Source of the DNA: Schizochytrium sp. TIO01
Taxonomy: Eukaryota; Sar; Bigyra; Thraustochytrida; Thraustochytriidae
DNA length: 64,000 nucleotides
Direction of reading: 5' to 3'
Assembly (NCBI GenBank): GCA_004764695.1
Contig: SMSO01000014.1
Span: 1,005,148-1,069,147, forward strand
Shown: positions 10,186 to 21,033 of the stretch, piece after piece
Position numbering within the stretch: position 1 is the first letter of the stretch
Layout: every line of letters starts with the position of its first letter
Program-made: the position numbers and the translations under genes
The notes under the pieces: generated by a model
What the model was told of the DNA's origin: nothing
Seen by the model: only the letters and a program-made list of their open reading frames with translations
Database searches by the model: none

Positions 10186-11208
10186 TTATACGCGCTTCTC
10201 AAGCCAATTGATGACTTCAGACATTGCTTCATCTTCGTGACCAGGCTCGTTAAGCAGCTCATGGAATGCATCCGGATAGGTTATGAATGTCTTGTCCTCC
10301 ACTTTGGTGGAGTCGTGGAATGCTTGGCTTCCTTCAATAAGACACAGTTTGTCGGCTGTACCATGCAAAAGCAAATATGGGATTGGGAAATTCGGAGAAA
10401 AGTTCGGGACATCGAGAGATGCTTTGGCAAGTTCGGAAAGAAGACGAAGTTTGATTGTGCCTTGCCCGACCAGGGGATCAGAGAGGTAGCGGTCAACAAC
10501 ACCAGCGTCACGGCAGAGAGTAGTGATGTCTAGTCCAGGCGCAGGGAGCTTGGGCAGATAACTTGCAATTACGGGAACCACCGTTTTGGCAATTTCAGGC
10601 ACCTCGATCTTTAGTGGGGGGGCAACAAGTACGACACCATCATACAGACGAGGGGCTTCGTTGACAGAGTGAATTGCAATCAAAGATCCCATACTGTGAC
10701 CGAGAAGGAAGACTTTTTTAACAGACGGGTGTTTGCTCTTGGCAATTTCAGTAAGTTGGTGGACATCGTGGCAGAAATCAACAAAGTGCTTGACATAATG
10801 GCGCGTGCCCTCACTGTGGCCGTGGCCTTGGTGGTCCAAAGCGTAGAGAGCGAAGCCCTTCTCTGCGAGCTTGCGGCCAAGCTTTTCGTAACGGAGCACG
10901 TGCTCTCCAAGCCCATGCGAGAGAACTACAATCGCCTTCACAGAGGGCTGCGCAACAGGAGTTGGCAGCCAGCTATGATAGTAAATTGCGAGGTTGTCTT
11001 TGTTGATAAAGTAGTGGGAGTCAAACCAGTTTGCGGTATCTTTACGATCTTTACGACTTTGCACGGAATCATGCAGGACTCCGCCGACAAATTCATGTTC
11101 CTCATCCATAGCATAACGCAGTTGGTTTCCAAGAACCACCGCCGCAGCGACGCCAATCAGCGCCTTAACTGCATATCTCATACCGCTTCCAGAGTTATTC
11201 TGCGCCAT
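10186..11208 (-). CDS. Monoacylglycerol-lipase-like alpha/beta hydrolase, paralogue 1
   Basis: 340 residues counted from the ATG at 11208. It would hydrolyse mono-acylglycerols or related esters, probably on a membrane. Seen in order: a hydrophobic N-terminal segment (about 14-28) that could anchor it, NWFDSHYFINKD (60-71), the oxyanion-side HG in LSHGLGEH (96-103), LDHQGHGHSEG (124-134), the nucleophile elbow GHSMG with Ser172, Asp286 in HGTADK, and His316 in AFHELLNEP. The triad is complete. The frame stays open upstream for 70 more codons, but that part is the translation of a CAGG/CAAG microsatellite (AGRQAGRQ), so the internal ATG is preferred. It is a close paralogue of the plus-strand gene at 14188. 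The two point away from each other, suggesting an inverted duplication. Confidence 0.9.
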   Translation of the reverse strand: MAQNNSGSGMRYAVKALIGVAAAVVLGNQLRYAMDEEHEFVGGVLHDSVQSRKDRKDTANWFDSHYFINKDNLAIYYHSWLPTPVAQPSVKAIVVLSHGLGEHVLRYEKLGRKLAEKGFALYALDHQGHGHSEGTRHYVKHFVDFCHDVHQLTEIAKSKHPSVKKVFLLGHSMGSLIAIHSVNEAPRLYDGVVLVAPPLKIEVPEIAKTVVPVIASYLPKLPAPGLDITTLCRDAGVVDRYLSDPLVGQGTIKLRLLSELAKASLDVPNFSPNFPIPYLLLHGTADKLCLIEGSQAFHDSTKVEDKTFITYPDAFHELLNEPGHEDEAMSEVINWLEKRV

Positions 11209-11326
11209 TTCGCTGCCCAACCAGACAGTAAGGTAGCAGGACTCGTCTTGCACGGAGTTTCCCCAACCGAGTTGAGTTCTCTTTCCCTCTCCTCTTGTAC
11301 AGCGTCCCGTTACGTCAACCCTTCTT

Positions 11327-11370
11327 TGCTTGCTTGCCTGCCTGCCTGCCTGCCTGCCTGCTCGCTTGCA
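11327..11370. repeat. (TGCC)n/(TTGC)n tetranucleotide run in the lipase leader
   Basis: A TTGC/TGCC tetranucleotide run about 120 bases upstream (on the minus strand) of the preferred lipase start. Read through on the minus strand it would encode AGRQAGRQ, which is why the longer lipase frame is not trusted. Confidence 0.85.
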
Positions 11371-11899
11371 CCCACGCCAGCGTCTTCCTCTCAGAGTTGC
11401 CCTCTGCAACGACTCCACCTCAAGATCAAGAGATCCTGGTTTGCCGGTGCCAATCTTCTTCTTCTTTCATGCATGCATGCATGCATGCATGCATTCATGC
11501 ATTAATTCCTTCACTCCTTCATTCCTTCATTAACTCCTTCATTCATTAATTCCTCCATTCCCACTGCTCTTTCCCTATCTATACCTCTTTTCTCCTTCAC
11601 GAGTTTGCTTCCCAAAGCATCAAAGCATTCAGTCGACCAGTCAGTTAGTTCACTCGCTTTTGGATCCTTGATTTGCGCAGCTACTTATCCATCCATCTGT
11701 TCAGTAAGTACAGCGAAGAAGTTTAGTTTAGATAGAGCCCTTCGAGTCAATTCTTCGCAGAAATAGCTCGGAAACGCACAGAAGAAAGAAAGAAAGAAAG
11801 AAAGCAGGTCACTAAAGAGAGGCAAAGCAGCAGGAGCAGATTAAGAGTGGAATTCCCAACAGAGCAGAGGCATAGATAGATAGATAGATCTACAGATCT

Positions 11900-11941
11900 A
11901 CAGATCTACAGATCTATAGATCTATAGATCTGTAGATCTGT
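11900..11941. repeat. Perfect 42-bp palindrome built from AGATCT units
   Basis: The two 21-base halves are exact reverse complements with no spacer, centred between 11920 and 11921. It consists of AGATCT hexamers joined by AC, AT or GT dinucleotides, and sits at the end of a GATA/GATCTACA run (from about 11873). Such a sequence can extrude as a cruciform or form a hairpin in RNA. Confidence 0.9.
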
Positions 11942-11976
11942 TATCTCTCTCTGCGAGCTCGATCGTACATGCATGT

Positions 11977-12050
11977 ATTGGGTTGGGTTGGGTTGGATTG
12001 GATTGGATTGGATTGGTTATGGATTGGTTATGGACTGGTTATGGATTGAT
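11977..12050. repeat. (GGTTG)n to (GGATT)n pentanucleotide run
   Basis: GGTTG-type units pass into GGATT units and then into a GGTTATGGATT pattern, as expected from a pentanucleotide array that has acquired point changes and then spread them by slippage. Confidence 0.85.
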
Positions 12051-13497
12051 GACTGATCACATTGTACAGAAGAAGCCAACAAACAACGCCGTCGCCGATG
12101 TTTCTGAGGACTCCTTTCGAGGTTTCGGTTGATGGAGATCTGGAACGCAGCAATGACCAAATCGATTGCAGATCGATCGATTGCAGATCGATTGCAGGCC
12201 GCGTGGCGATGATGGTTGATTGATAAGCAGCGCCAACGCATGGGCGCCTGCAGAGCCAGGACTTAGTTCTCTTGAGGTCTTCGGGAGGGAGACGCACGCT
12301 TGGAGGTGGCGGAGGGTTTCTGTGCAGCTCAATGGTCTGCAAGAAGCTTGGGAATGCAGGCGGGCTGCAGGCCGAAGAGTTAGCTTCAAGGAGAGGAGGA
12401 CTCGAAGCGTTTTCATATAAATAGGTATCGTAGTTGAGGGCGAGGTGAAGCACATCCACGTGGATCTCTGGTGCGGAGGGGACCTAGGAACAGGTTTACA
12501 TGAAGAAGGTGACGAGAGATGCTCAAGATATCGAATGCGATGCGATGGTAAACTCGCAAGGATGGAGACAGATTAAGTCTCAAGCAGAGTTTTAGCATTC
12601 AACCAAGAATTCATCTACGCAGTTCGTCCAAATAGAAGGGATGCAAATCCATGCTGGTGCCCATTGCTGATCACTCCAAACGAAGGATGTTTGATCACTC
12701 GTCTGCAGCGCAACGCAACGCAGCGCTGACACACACACATTCTTAACATTCTTATCAAAGGCTGTTGCCCAAATTGCTCACATACCAGCGACTAGGCAAG
12801 CAATCTCTGGCATTGCAAAACTTGACGTTTATCTTTTCCAGCAGGGATGCCTCAAACCTGCGGCAAGTGAGGCCACGGAGCTGCAAGAGCAGCTTCATCT
12901 CTTTGGTCCCAACTCGATCGGTTTCGTCATGTTGATCTTGGCAAGATACACTATCTTTCGCAGCGTCCAGCCTCAACTTGGACTTCCTTCCTACCTGCCC
13001 ACCTAGGCATTACTGTAGGGACCTAGTTGGTCATACAGGACCCAGTGCCATCGCTCCTCGCGTCTTCTGGTTCCACAGCAGAATCGCACCATCGCAAAGG
13101 CACTCACTCCGCTGCCTTCGACCGTACAAAGGCAGAGGCCCGAGCCCTACTCTGGTGTCCCTCAGGTCGAAGTTGTCTGTGGTTTATACATCTTGACGTC
13201 TGTCCACGCATGCATGCATGCGTCAGGCCAGCCAGCTCCATCATATCTGCGAGTAAGAGCCTGCTCAGGCCTGAGAAACAAACTCAAGTTTGCGTAACTC
13301 AAGCCTTGGAGACTCAAGCCTATTACTCCTTGACCTTCTTGGGCTTCCGGCGGAGGGAACTCCGCGTCGATTGAAGACAGACAGCCCTTTAAACGTGCGC
13401 CGGTGCCTCGGGAGTCCAAAGACCTTTGTTTGGGACCTGAAGCAGAGGCTCTTCTTTGTCAGGTATTGACTATCAGAACTGTGCAAATCAGCAGTTG

Positions 13498-13577
13498 AAT
13501 GTGATTTAATGTGATTTAATGTGATTTAATGTGGTTTAATGTAAGTAATGTAATGTAATGTAATGTAATGTAATGTG
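13498..13577. repeat. (AATGTGATTT)n followed by (AATGT)n
   Basis: About three and a half copies of a 10-base unit, then six or so copies of a 5-base unit (TAATG) that is contained in the 10-base unit. The 5-mer array probably arose inside the 10-mer array. Confidence 0.85.
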
Positions 13578-14187
13578 TTGAGTGGGTTTTCAGTCTTTGG
13601 TCTCAGTTCTTCTTCTTCGGCGGCGAACCTGAAAACTTCTGGTTGGCTATTTACATTTAGCCTTGTCAAGTTGTGTGGATGAAGCGTGTTGAGTGGACCG
13701 AAGGCAGCAATCCATGAGATCAGATCAGATCACGCCCTCGTCAGCTTGGTTGCCTCGATCTTCATAGCCTGGGCGATGGACGGATCGGTGGAAAGCTGCA
13801 TACTTTGTTTAGTTGGTATTCTAAAGAGCGAATCTGAGACAGAATTGAATGACGTCGTCGCGGAAGCATTTTTGGATTTCTTCCTCATCGGTCCAAGTTG
13901 AGGATCTCCTATTCATTACTATAGGAGTGGGATAGGACCCAGCCACGGTAAAAGATTTCTTTGGTAAATCAGAAAAAGATTAAGAATAAATAAAGGACAA
14001 AGGTTGTTGAGTACAAGCAGAGAATTGGTTTCGTTGATCTTCATTTCGTCAATTCTTCACGCAAGCTTCGCTCTTGCGTTGATCGCAACGGCCCGGGTCG
14101 ACGACATCGGCTGCTGTAAAGTCTTGCGTTGGTTTGGAGACTCCGTAGGGTCGGCCCTGATCTGGTCTATTGAGAGCCCTGTTCGTA

Positions 14188-15723
14188 ATGCCAGCGCCCA
14201 AGCCCGCGAGCCCAAGCCCCGAGAAGCATGAGGCACGAACCGATGCGTTTTGGGGTTCAGGGTCGAGTCTGGCCTCAGCGAATGCTCCGAACTCAGTGAA
14301 CTCTGCGTCAGCTGCTCAACCAGAAGATACTTTGCCTACTGTTGAAGAGAAGCTCGGCCAGCACTTGTCTCCTCACCAAAGCTCACACTCACATCACATG
14401 CATGGAACTCCCTGCGCGAACTTGCATCAAACTCAACACCAGAGTCAGAACCAGAATCAGAATGAAAATGAAAACCAAACGGAGAGCGAAAACCAACATC
14501 AAAATTGGAATCAAAATGAATCCTTAATTTTCCACAGTCAGAACCAGAATCAGCAGCAAATGCAACACAGAGCGGAGGAAGTCATGATGGGGAAGGAGTT
14601 CTCCGATGAGAGTGAGCGCGAGCACTCCGACAGCGATGTGGAGTACTGGGAGGATGCCCTTGAGGATCTTCGCGACGCAGGTTTTCAATATCGCACAGCA
14701 AGTTTCGTTAAGCGTGCTGCAATGTGGGGGATTGGAAAGCTACCGCTTGTTGGGAGTATGGTAACGACTTTCATGAATGAGGAGCACTCGTTCCAGGCAT
14801 CACCCGGGGTCCAGACTCGCCTTGTGCGTGCTGAAGGTCGGGCAGATGTTTCAAACTGGTTTGAGTCTCATTACTTCATTAATAAAGACGGTTTGGCTAT
14901 CTTTTGGAGATCATGGATGCCTTATGATGGTCGAGAGCCTCGGGCAATCATCATTCTTTCTCATGGACTGGCAGAACACTCCCAACGCTATGAAGAGATT
15001 GGCTCGCGACTAGCAGGAGAGGGGTATGCACTTTATGCGATGGATCATCAGGGCCATGGATGTAGCGAGGGTGATCGCATGCATGTGAAGTGGTTTGCTG
15101 ACTATGTGGAGGACCTGCAAGAATTTACTAGAATGGCTATTGCTTGCCACCCACGCGATACAAGGGTCTTTGTATTGGGCCACAGTATCGGTGGGCTAAT
15201 AGCCTTGTATGCAACGCATTATGCCCCAAGCTTGTACCATGGAATCATTCTCTCTGCTCCAACTCTTCAGGTGGAGATTCCGCTACTCTCTGATGTTGTT
15301 GTGCCGTATGTTGCATCGTTTCTGCCAAAACTTCCTTACACGGTGATGGATATTTCAACGTTGTGTCGTGATACATCCGTCATTGATCGCTATGTGAACG
15401 ATCCTCTAGTGTGCCATGGGGCACCAACGATGAGAACCTCCAACGAAATCGTTGCTGCGGTTCTTCGCGTCCCATCATTTGCTGCTAGCTTTTCAGTCCC
15501 CTATTTGCTCATGCATGGATCTGGAGACAAGATTTCTCCTCCGCGCGGATCCGCCGCTTTCCACGAGGCTGTTAAAGCGGTACCTGAGGAAGACAAGGAG
15601 TTTCATGTGTTTCCAGGATCATTTCATGAGTTGTATAACGAGCCTGATCGTGATGAGCGTGCCTTGGCATGCACTCTTGACTGGCTTGAAGACCGTCTTA
15701 GCAAACTTGGATGTTGTTCATGA
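14188..15723 (+). CDS. Monoacylglycerol-lipase-like alpha/beta hydrolase, paralogue 2, with a long low-complexity N-terminus
   Basis: 511 residues from the first ATG after an in-frame TGA at 14158. The catalytic domain (about 220-511) matches the minus-strand paralogue: NWFESHYFINKD, LSHGLAEHS, MDHQGHGCSEG, GHSIGG with nucleophile Ser333, Asp447 in HGSGDK, His480 in SFHELYNEP. The triad is intact, so ester hydrolysis (monoacylglycerol or lysolipid) is expected. Unlike its partner it has about 180 extra N-terminal residues that are Pro/Ser-rich, then Gln/Asn-rich (QNQNQNENEN), then acidic. A moderately hydrophobic stretch (about 175-195) precedes the domain and could bind membrane. The extension lies within the same uninterrupted frame and starts from a clean ATG, so it is probably translated. 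Its function is unknown. Confidence 0.9.
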   Translation: MPAPKPASPSPEKHEARTDAFWGSGSSLASANAPNSVNSASAAQPEDTLPTVEEKLGQHLSPHQSSHSHHMHGTPCANLHQTQHQSQNQNQNENENQTESENQHQNWNQNESLIFHSQNQNQQQMQHRAEEVMMGKEFSDESEREHSDSDVEYWEDALEDLRDAGFQYRTASFVKRAAMWGIGKLPLVGSMVTTFMNEEHSFQASPGVQTRLVRAEGRADVSNWFESHYFINKDGLAIFWRSWMPYDGREPRAIIILSHGLAEHSQRYEEIGSRLAGEGYALYAMDHQGHGCSEGDRMHVKWFADYVEDLQEFTRMAIACHPRDTRVFVLGHSIGGLIALYATHYAPSLYHGIILSAPTLQVEIPLLSDVVVPYVASFLPKLPYTVMDISTLCRDTSVIDRYVNDPLVCHGAPTMRTSNEIVAAVLRVPSFAASFSVPYLLMHGSGDKISPPRGSAAFHEAVKAVPEEDKEFHVFPGSFHELYNEPDRDERALACTLDWLEDRLSKLGCCS

Positions 15724-16144
15724 GGAAATATCATGATGAAAACAAATAGGAAGCATAATCGTTACTCGACATATAACAGAGCTTGTACCATGGCACAGCT
15801 TTCGCTTACAACTGCTTACTTGCGAGAAAATGTAGTTCTTACCAAGCAAAAGTTTAAGAGGCTAAAAACGTGTTTACCCTAGTTTCGTTAAAATTTGAAA
15901 ATCTACTTTAAATGACTAATTTTGAAAGCTTATGTGTCAGTATAATATGATGTTATTGGGTGGTGACATGTACTTGCGACCTATTGGTATTATTTTCCAG
16001 TTTTACTCAATATAAAATCAATTACATGGAACGTTGAATGGTAACGCCAAAAGTACATGATCAAATCTATTTGCAACTAAATTTCCCGATTCGAGGCTCA
16101 GCTAGATAATGAATGGTACATGGGATGAGGTTTACATAGACCAA
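15724..16144. other. 3' flank of lipase 2
   Basis: AT-rich non-coding DNA leading into the 68-bp tandem array. An AATATAAAA-type sequence near 16009 could serve 3' end formation. No gene seen. Confidence 0.4.
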
Positions 16145-16961
16145 AACAATCTTACAAGCGGTGTTGAAATGAGAAAAAACCAAATCTATTAAATGCGTTC
16201 ATTAGTAAACCAAACGATCTTACAAGCGGTGTTAGAATGAGAAAAAACCAAATCTATTAAATGCGTTCATTAGTAAACCAAACGATCCTACAAGCGGTGT
16301 TAGAATGAGAAAAAAAATCAAATCTGAAAAATGCATTTATTAGTAAACCAAACGATCTTACAAGCGGTGTTAGAATGAGAAAAAACCAAATCTATTAAAT
16401 GCGTTCATTAGTAAACCAAACGATCCTACAAGCGGTGTTAGAATGAGAAAATACCAAATCTATTAAATGCGTTCATTAGTAAACCAAACGATCCTACAAG
16501 CGGTGTTAGAATGAGAAAATACCAAATCTATTAAATGCGTTCATTAGTAAACCAAACGATCCTACAAGCGGTGTTAGAATGAGAAAATACCAAATCTATT
16601 AAATGCGTTCATTAGTAAACCAAACGATCCTACAAGCGGTGTTAGAATGAGAAAATACCAAATCTATTAAATGCGTTCATTAGTAAACCAAACGATCCTA
16701 CAAGCGGTGTTAGAATGAGAAAATACCAAATCTATTAAATGCGTTCATTAGTAAACCAAACGATCCTACAAGCAGTGTTAGAATGAGAAAATACCAAATC
16801 TATTAAATGCGTTCATTAGTAAACCAAACGATCCTACAAGCGGTGTTAGAATGAGAAAATACCAAATCTATTAAATGCGTTCATTAGTAAACCAAACGAT
16901 CTTACAAGTGGTCTTAAAATGAAAAAAAAAATCAAATCTGAAAAATGCATTTATTAGTAAA
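16145..16961. repeat. 68-bp minisatellite, about 12 copies
   Basis: Units begin AACGATCCTACAAGCGGTGT and recur at 16145, 16213, 16281, 16351, 16419, 16487, 16555, 16623, 16691, 16759, 16827 and 16895. The period is 68 bases except for one 70-base unit. Copies in the middle are almost identical. Two units (16281-16350 and 16895 to the end) share a variant second half with an A-run and TCAAATCTGAAAAATGCATT. The first copy is diverged (AACAATC). No spacers and no coding frame run through it, so it is a tandem satellite and not a CRISPR array. Confidence 0.95.
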
Positions 16962-18890
16962 CTTCGAGGTCTGTGCGTTGTATTGGAAAGGAAACACTAG
17001 CACAGTCACATCAAAAGATCAAAGCCTAGGCGAGATTTTAGTTGATTCAACAGAACTTTTTGTTTGTTTGTTTTTCATGTAGTATATGCATATGAGAGGA
17101 ATACCAGGCTGTTGAAAAGAACTTAAACGAAGATTTTCCTTTCAAGAGTGAGCTCACGACCTATGTGTAGACTTACACAATCGAATTTGAGTTATAATAT
17201 GGCCGTTAATAATTCTCTTATTCTTTTTATTCAAAGAGTAGATCTAGTTGAGTTTTAAAACGCAGCTATTTTGAGGCCAACGATCCCTTCTGGGGGGGAT
17301 AAAACGTCGTGCCAATCGACTGAGAGGCTCAACGACTGACCTGCGTGGTTCTCCCCATATGTTTGCTTTATTTAAGCACAGTAATAGGCTGTATTGCACT
17401 CTTTTGTCAAGGTGCTAATTTACTACTACTTCAAGCACAAAGAAAAAACAGTTATCAGATCCCATGTAACTGAAAAGTGCATCCTCGATCTAATTGATGA
17501 CTCAAAGAAACAACCATCAATGACTGCCGGAGCATGTGTTCTCATCGAATAGGCTTTCGTCTAGCCATCCCTCTATCTCAGTCAGATGGGTTTTTTCTTC
17601 ACTTTTGTTCACTATGGAAAATCTATTTTACTCGACGAACTGCAACGGAATCAAACGCTCGAAAAGATAGAGATACCAAGTCAGCACGCTAATTGATTTT
17701 ACCCAAATTAAGTTACTCTTCGTGTCACTACGAGGGATTTGGTTGTTAAATGTATAGCTAAAAGAAGCCAGTCTTAGACATCCATTCCTCTCAAGTGCAG
17801 CCTTGAAATACATGAATCGTAGGCTGTGCTACAATAAACAATCGTAAAAGCAGCAACGGCCCAACTGTAGTCATGGCCCGGTCGGGGGCGCCGGGAGAGC
17901 AGTTTTGATGACGTACGTCGTTGGCTGAAGACCACGATTGATCCTCTCCTCGCAAATGGCTTGCTTGTTGTGTCGCGCATACTCGAAAGTCTAAAAGCCA
18001 TCTTTCAGGGGCGCTCAGTCTGGCTACCGCTTCCTCTCATCTCCTGCTGCTCAAAAACGAAAAAGGATCCCCTCGTGTCCCAACTGTCAGAATCGATCTG
18101 CCTCCACCTCTTCTGCACGTTGAACCGATGGCAAGCAAGCAATCCAGCAAGTCCAACACGTATGTGCCATGCATTGCACATACGCTGCTTTGCTCTGCAA
18201 ACCGTGCGACGTTGGCCTCGAAAACGTTGCGAGTTTCAACCTGCGTCTTTCATGTTTAGGTATGCATGCCATGCACTTCATAAGGGACCACGACTCTGCT
18301 GTTCCAAGTATAGAAAGGACCGGCTGACTGATATATATATAAATATCTGCTGTCGCTTTGGGGTTCGGCGTTCTGGGATTCTGAACGTTTGGGAAAGAAA
18401 ACTCAGTTGGACAGCGGAACGATGGCGAGTCAAAGTAAGGCACGTTTCGATCTTCGACATGGGGCGCTTACTTACCATATATATATATTGCAAAAGCCGC
18501 GTTTGGCAAACAATCTTTCAGTTTGTCCTCACTGCTGTTCGTTCTGTTCTTTCGCGCTCCGTCATTCTTATCGCGCGGCATTAATTTAAGCTCCGCGAGG
18601 AGCATATTTAATTATTGTGGCTTTCATGTGCAAAACCGTTGGGGTACTCGTGCCTTCCCTCCCTTCGGTTAGTTCGGATAGGCCTCCGTGTCGCGCAGGC
18701 TCAGCGTCCGTGGCGACTCTGACTTTGTTCTATGGTTTGTTTCCGCCTCGTGCAGGTAGCAGGTTGCGCTGTTTCCATGGTTCTTCTGTCGTTTGCTGCC
18801 GTCAGAGGTTTGCGGTTGGATTCCTTCCGCCACTCAGCAGAGTTTGCTTCATCATCTTCAAGTCTCAGTTTTGTTATTCTTCAACAATTG
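16962..18890. other. Start of the gene desert; mostly unique sequence
   Basis: About 1.9 kb with few microsatellites (a short TTTG run near 17060, AT runs at about 18330 and 18478). A 207-codon frame at 17961-18584 starts with TTG, has no family motif and overlaps frames on the other strand, so it is not called. A spliced or RNA gene cannot be excluded here by eye. Confidence 0.5.
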
Positions 18891-19847
18891 TAATTTTTTC
18901 ATTGATTCATTTATTTATTCATTCATTCATTTATTGATTTATTTATTTATTTGTTAAATTTTATAATTAACTAAAGGGAAGGACAAACAGTGACAAAAAG
19001 GAACCGCACGGGAAATCTTTTCGCGAGTAGCCTATGAATAGTAGCTTATGAATAAATAGTTCGAGCAGCATTCGAATGTTTGGGACAAAAAGTAGCTGTC
19101 GAATCGAGCTGGTGACCAGGTCCGCGTTGGCGATAGGCTCCGATTCCCACGTTTGGGCTTCCTCATTGGAGAATGCGTCAGGACTGATTGACTTTAAAAG
19201 CTACCTCGCCGTTTTTGGGCCTCTGTCACTGCAAATGCTCGATTTGGTGCTAACAATAGCAGCGAATGACGGATGAACGAGTGAATAAATGAATGAAAGA
19301 TTGGATGAATGGATGAATGGATGAATGTCCCCTTTCAAGGTTTTTAGAAACCCATCTTAGAATAAAAGAGAAAAGGAAAAAAAAAGAAAAGGTCTTTTTT
19401 TTTAATTTTATTTTTTTTAATTGGAGTGGGAAAAGGAACAAACTAAAAAGCTGAAAGAAAATAAAATGCGGCCCTTTTGTGACTTCCACGATGGACAATC
19501 GAGCGACAATTTCGCACTGCATTTCTCCGTAAGAGTCTACATCTATCGTAATTGAAAGATGCAGCAGCGCTAAAAGAATCTTTAGGAGTTGGCGTGTCTA
19601 TCGTGGAAGTTCGGGTTGGTAAGAGCGCAGTAGTATCTACATATTTGTTCGACGCAAAAGATACGAAAAGAGTTATTCTTTCGGCCTTGTTTTGTTTTCT
19701 TTTTTACTTCCAAAAAAAGGAAGAAAAAAAGAAGAACAAAGTCAAAAAAAGAGAAGCAAAGAAAAAACAAAAAAGAAAAAACTGTTGTTATGCTTAACCG
19801 TGAGCGAGAGAGAAAGAGGACCTCATCATCTTCTCCTCCACTCGACA

Positions 19848-19879
<32 letters not shown>

Positions 19880-20600
19880 ACAAAGAAACAAAGAAACAAA
19901 GAAACAAAGAAACAAAGAAACAAAGAAACAAAGAAACAACAACAGTAGATACCACCCGCTATTCTTTCGCCTCCGTCAAGTTCGCAGTTCTTGGAGAGAA
20001 TCCTTCGTCAAGTTCGTTTCCTTCGCCAATAAAGCAACAAACAGCGAAAAGAAGGAGACGGCTTTGGCTCCCTCCTGCTTCAAGAACTACCTCACCATCG
20101 CTCTTTGCAGGTCTCTCTGTCTGCTCCACCGTCGTAGCTTCCCCAGACTGACTTTCTGAGCCACGCAAGCGTTGGGCGCCTCTGCGGTGGCTGAGAACGC
20201 GTGTCTTGGCACCGAACCGCGTTAGTCGCCGTTCTCAAGCATCAATCAATGCAATCAATGCAATCCTATGCAATGCAATGCAATGCAATGCAAGCAGAGC
20301 AGAGCAGAGCAAAGCTAGCTAGACGAGATTCACTTTCTCTCCGATTTCTTCGAATTGGCCATCGCACTGTTTGTTTCTTTCAGTCTGCGATCTGTATCGC
20401 TGGAAGCAGCAACCAATTCTCCTGTAGCTGTGTAAGGCGCTGAGGTATTTGACCTCGAAGAAAGCGAACGACTCCCATGTTCCTTCTCTTCTGCAGATTC
20501 CGCCCTGCACTGAACAGCTTCGGCCCCGCAATCTCGCGCACAACGGGGGACCCGACCAACAACCACCTCAGCATCGCGATTCTGCATTCTTCTGGCCTCC
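18891..20600. other. Gene desert, microsatellite cluster
   Basis: Contains (ATTC/TTTA)n at about 18900-18957, (GAATGGAT)n at about 19262-19328, an A/G-rich block at 19700-19790, (CAAG)n passing into (AAACAAAG)n at about 19850-19943, and (AATGC)n with (AGAGC)n at about 20237-20312. All sizeable frames are translations of these repeats. Confidence 0.7.
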
Positions 20601-20610
20601 TTCACGCACT

Positions 20611-20664
20611 ACAGATACAGATACAGATACAGATACAGATACAGATACAGATACAGATACAGAT
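20611..20664. repeat. (ACAGAT)9 hexanucleotide array
   Basis: Nine exact tandem copies of ACAGAT. It is followed after about 40 bases by AATG, TTAA and ATGT runs (20700-20790). Confidence 0.92.
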
Positions 20665-20968
20665 TCACATTGACAAGCGATCTGTATGAATAAATAAAAG
20701 AATGGATGAATGAATGAATGAACGAATGAAATTAATTAATTAATTAATTTATGAATCTATGTATGTATGTATGTATGTATGCATGCATGTAATGCACATA
20801 TACGAAGCCAGCGAGTCAGGTACGTGCCAACTTCGCACCCTTGGCCCAATTCCTCTCATGGGAGGCGGGTCTTAGTTGATGCGCTCTCGAGCACACTGAG
20901 AACTCGCGCTACTCTTCATGGATTCATGGAAGAGGGAAGGGAGGCGCTCTTCGTGGAAGACACACCTC

Positions 20969-21033
20969 AGTGAGTGAGTGAGTGAGTGAGTGAGTGAGTG
21001 AGTGAGTGAGTGAGTGAGTGAGTGAGTGAGTGA
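20969..21033. repeat. (GTGA)16 tetranucleotide array
   Basis: An uninterrupted run of TGAG/GTGA units of about 64 bases, with no substitutions. Confidence 0.93.

Larger units (their letters stand above)
11209..14187. other. Divergent spacer between the two lipase genes, rich in simple repeats
   Basis: Nearly 3 kb with no supportable gene, holding the 5' flanks of both lipases. It contains a CTGC/TGCC run (11327-11370), an ATGC run (about 11468-11501), ATTCCTTC repeats (to about 11560), an AAAG run (about 11785-11804), a long AGATCT palindrome (11900-11941), a GGTTG/GGATT run (11977-12050), a GATCGATTGCA block (about 12160-12200) and a (TTTAATGTGA)n/(TAATG)n tract (13498-13577). Frames within it, such as 12057-12455 (-) and 13686-13901 (+), overlap each other on several strands and show no family motif. 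Confidence 0.6.

Noticed and set aside
11209-11418. 70-residue N-terminal extension of the first lipase
   Set aside because: It is the translation of a CAGG/CAAG microsatellite and has no resemblance to the family; the internal ATG at 11208 fits the paralogue and gives a plausible anchor.
13686-13901. 71-codon frame in the lipase spacer
   Set aside because: It begins at GTG, has no family resemblance, and lies in a promoter-like spacer.
16145-16961. CRISPR-like regular repeat array
   Set aside because: The 68-base unit is contiguous, with no unique spacers, and the sequence is eukaryotic, so it is a minisatellite.
17961-18584. 207-codon plus-strand frame
   Set aside because: It starts at TTG, overlaps open frames on the other strand and shows no domain or coding-like composition.
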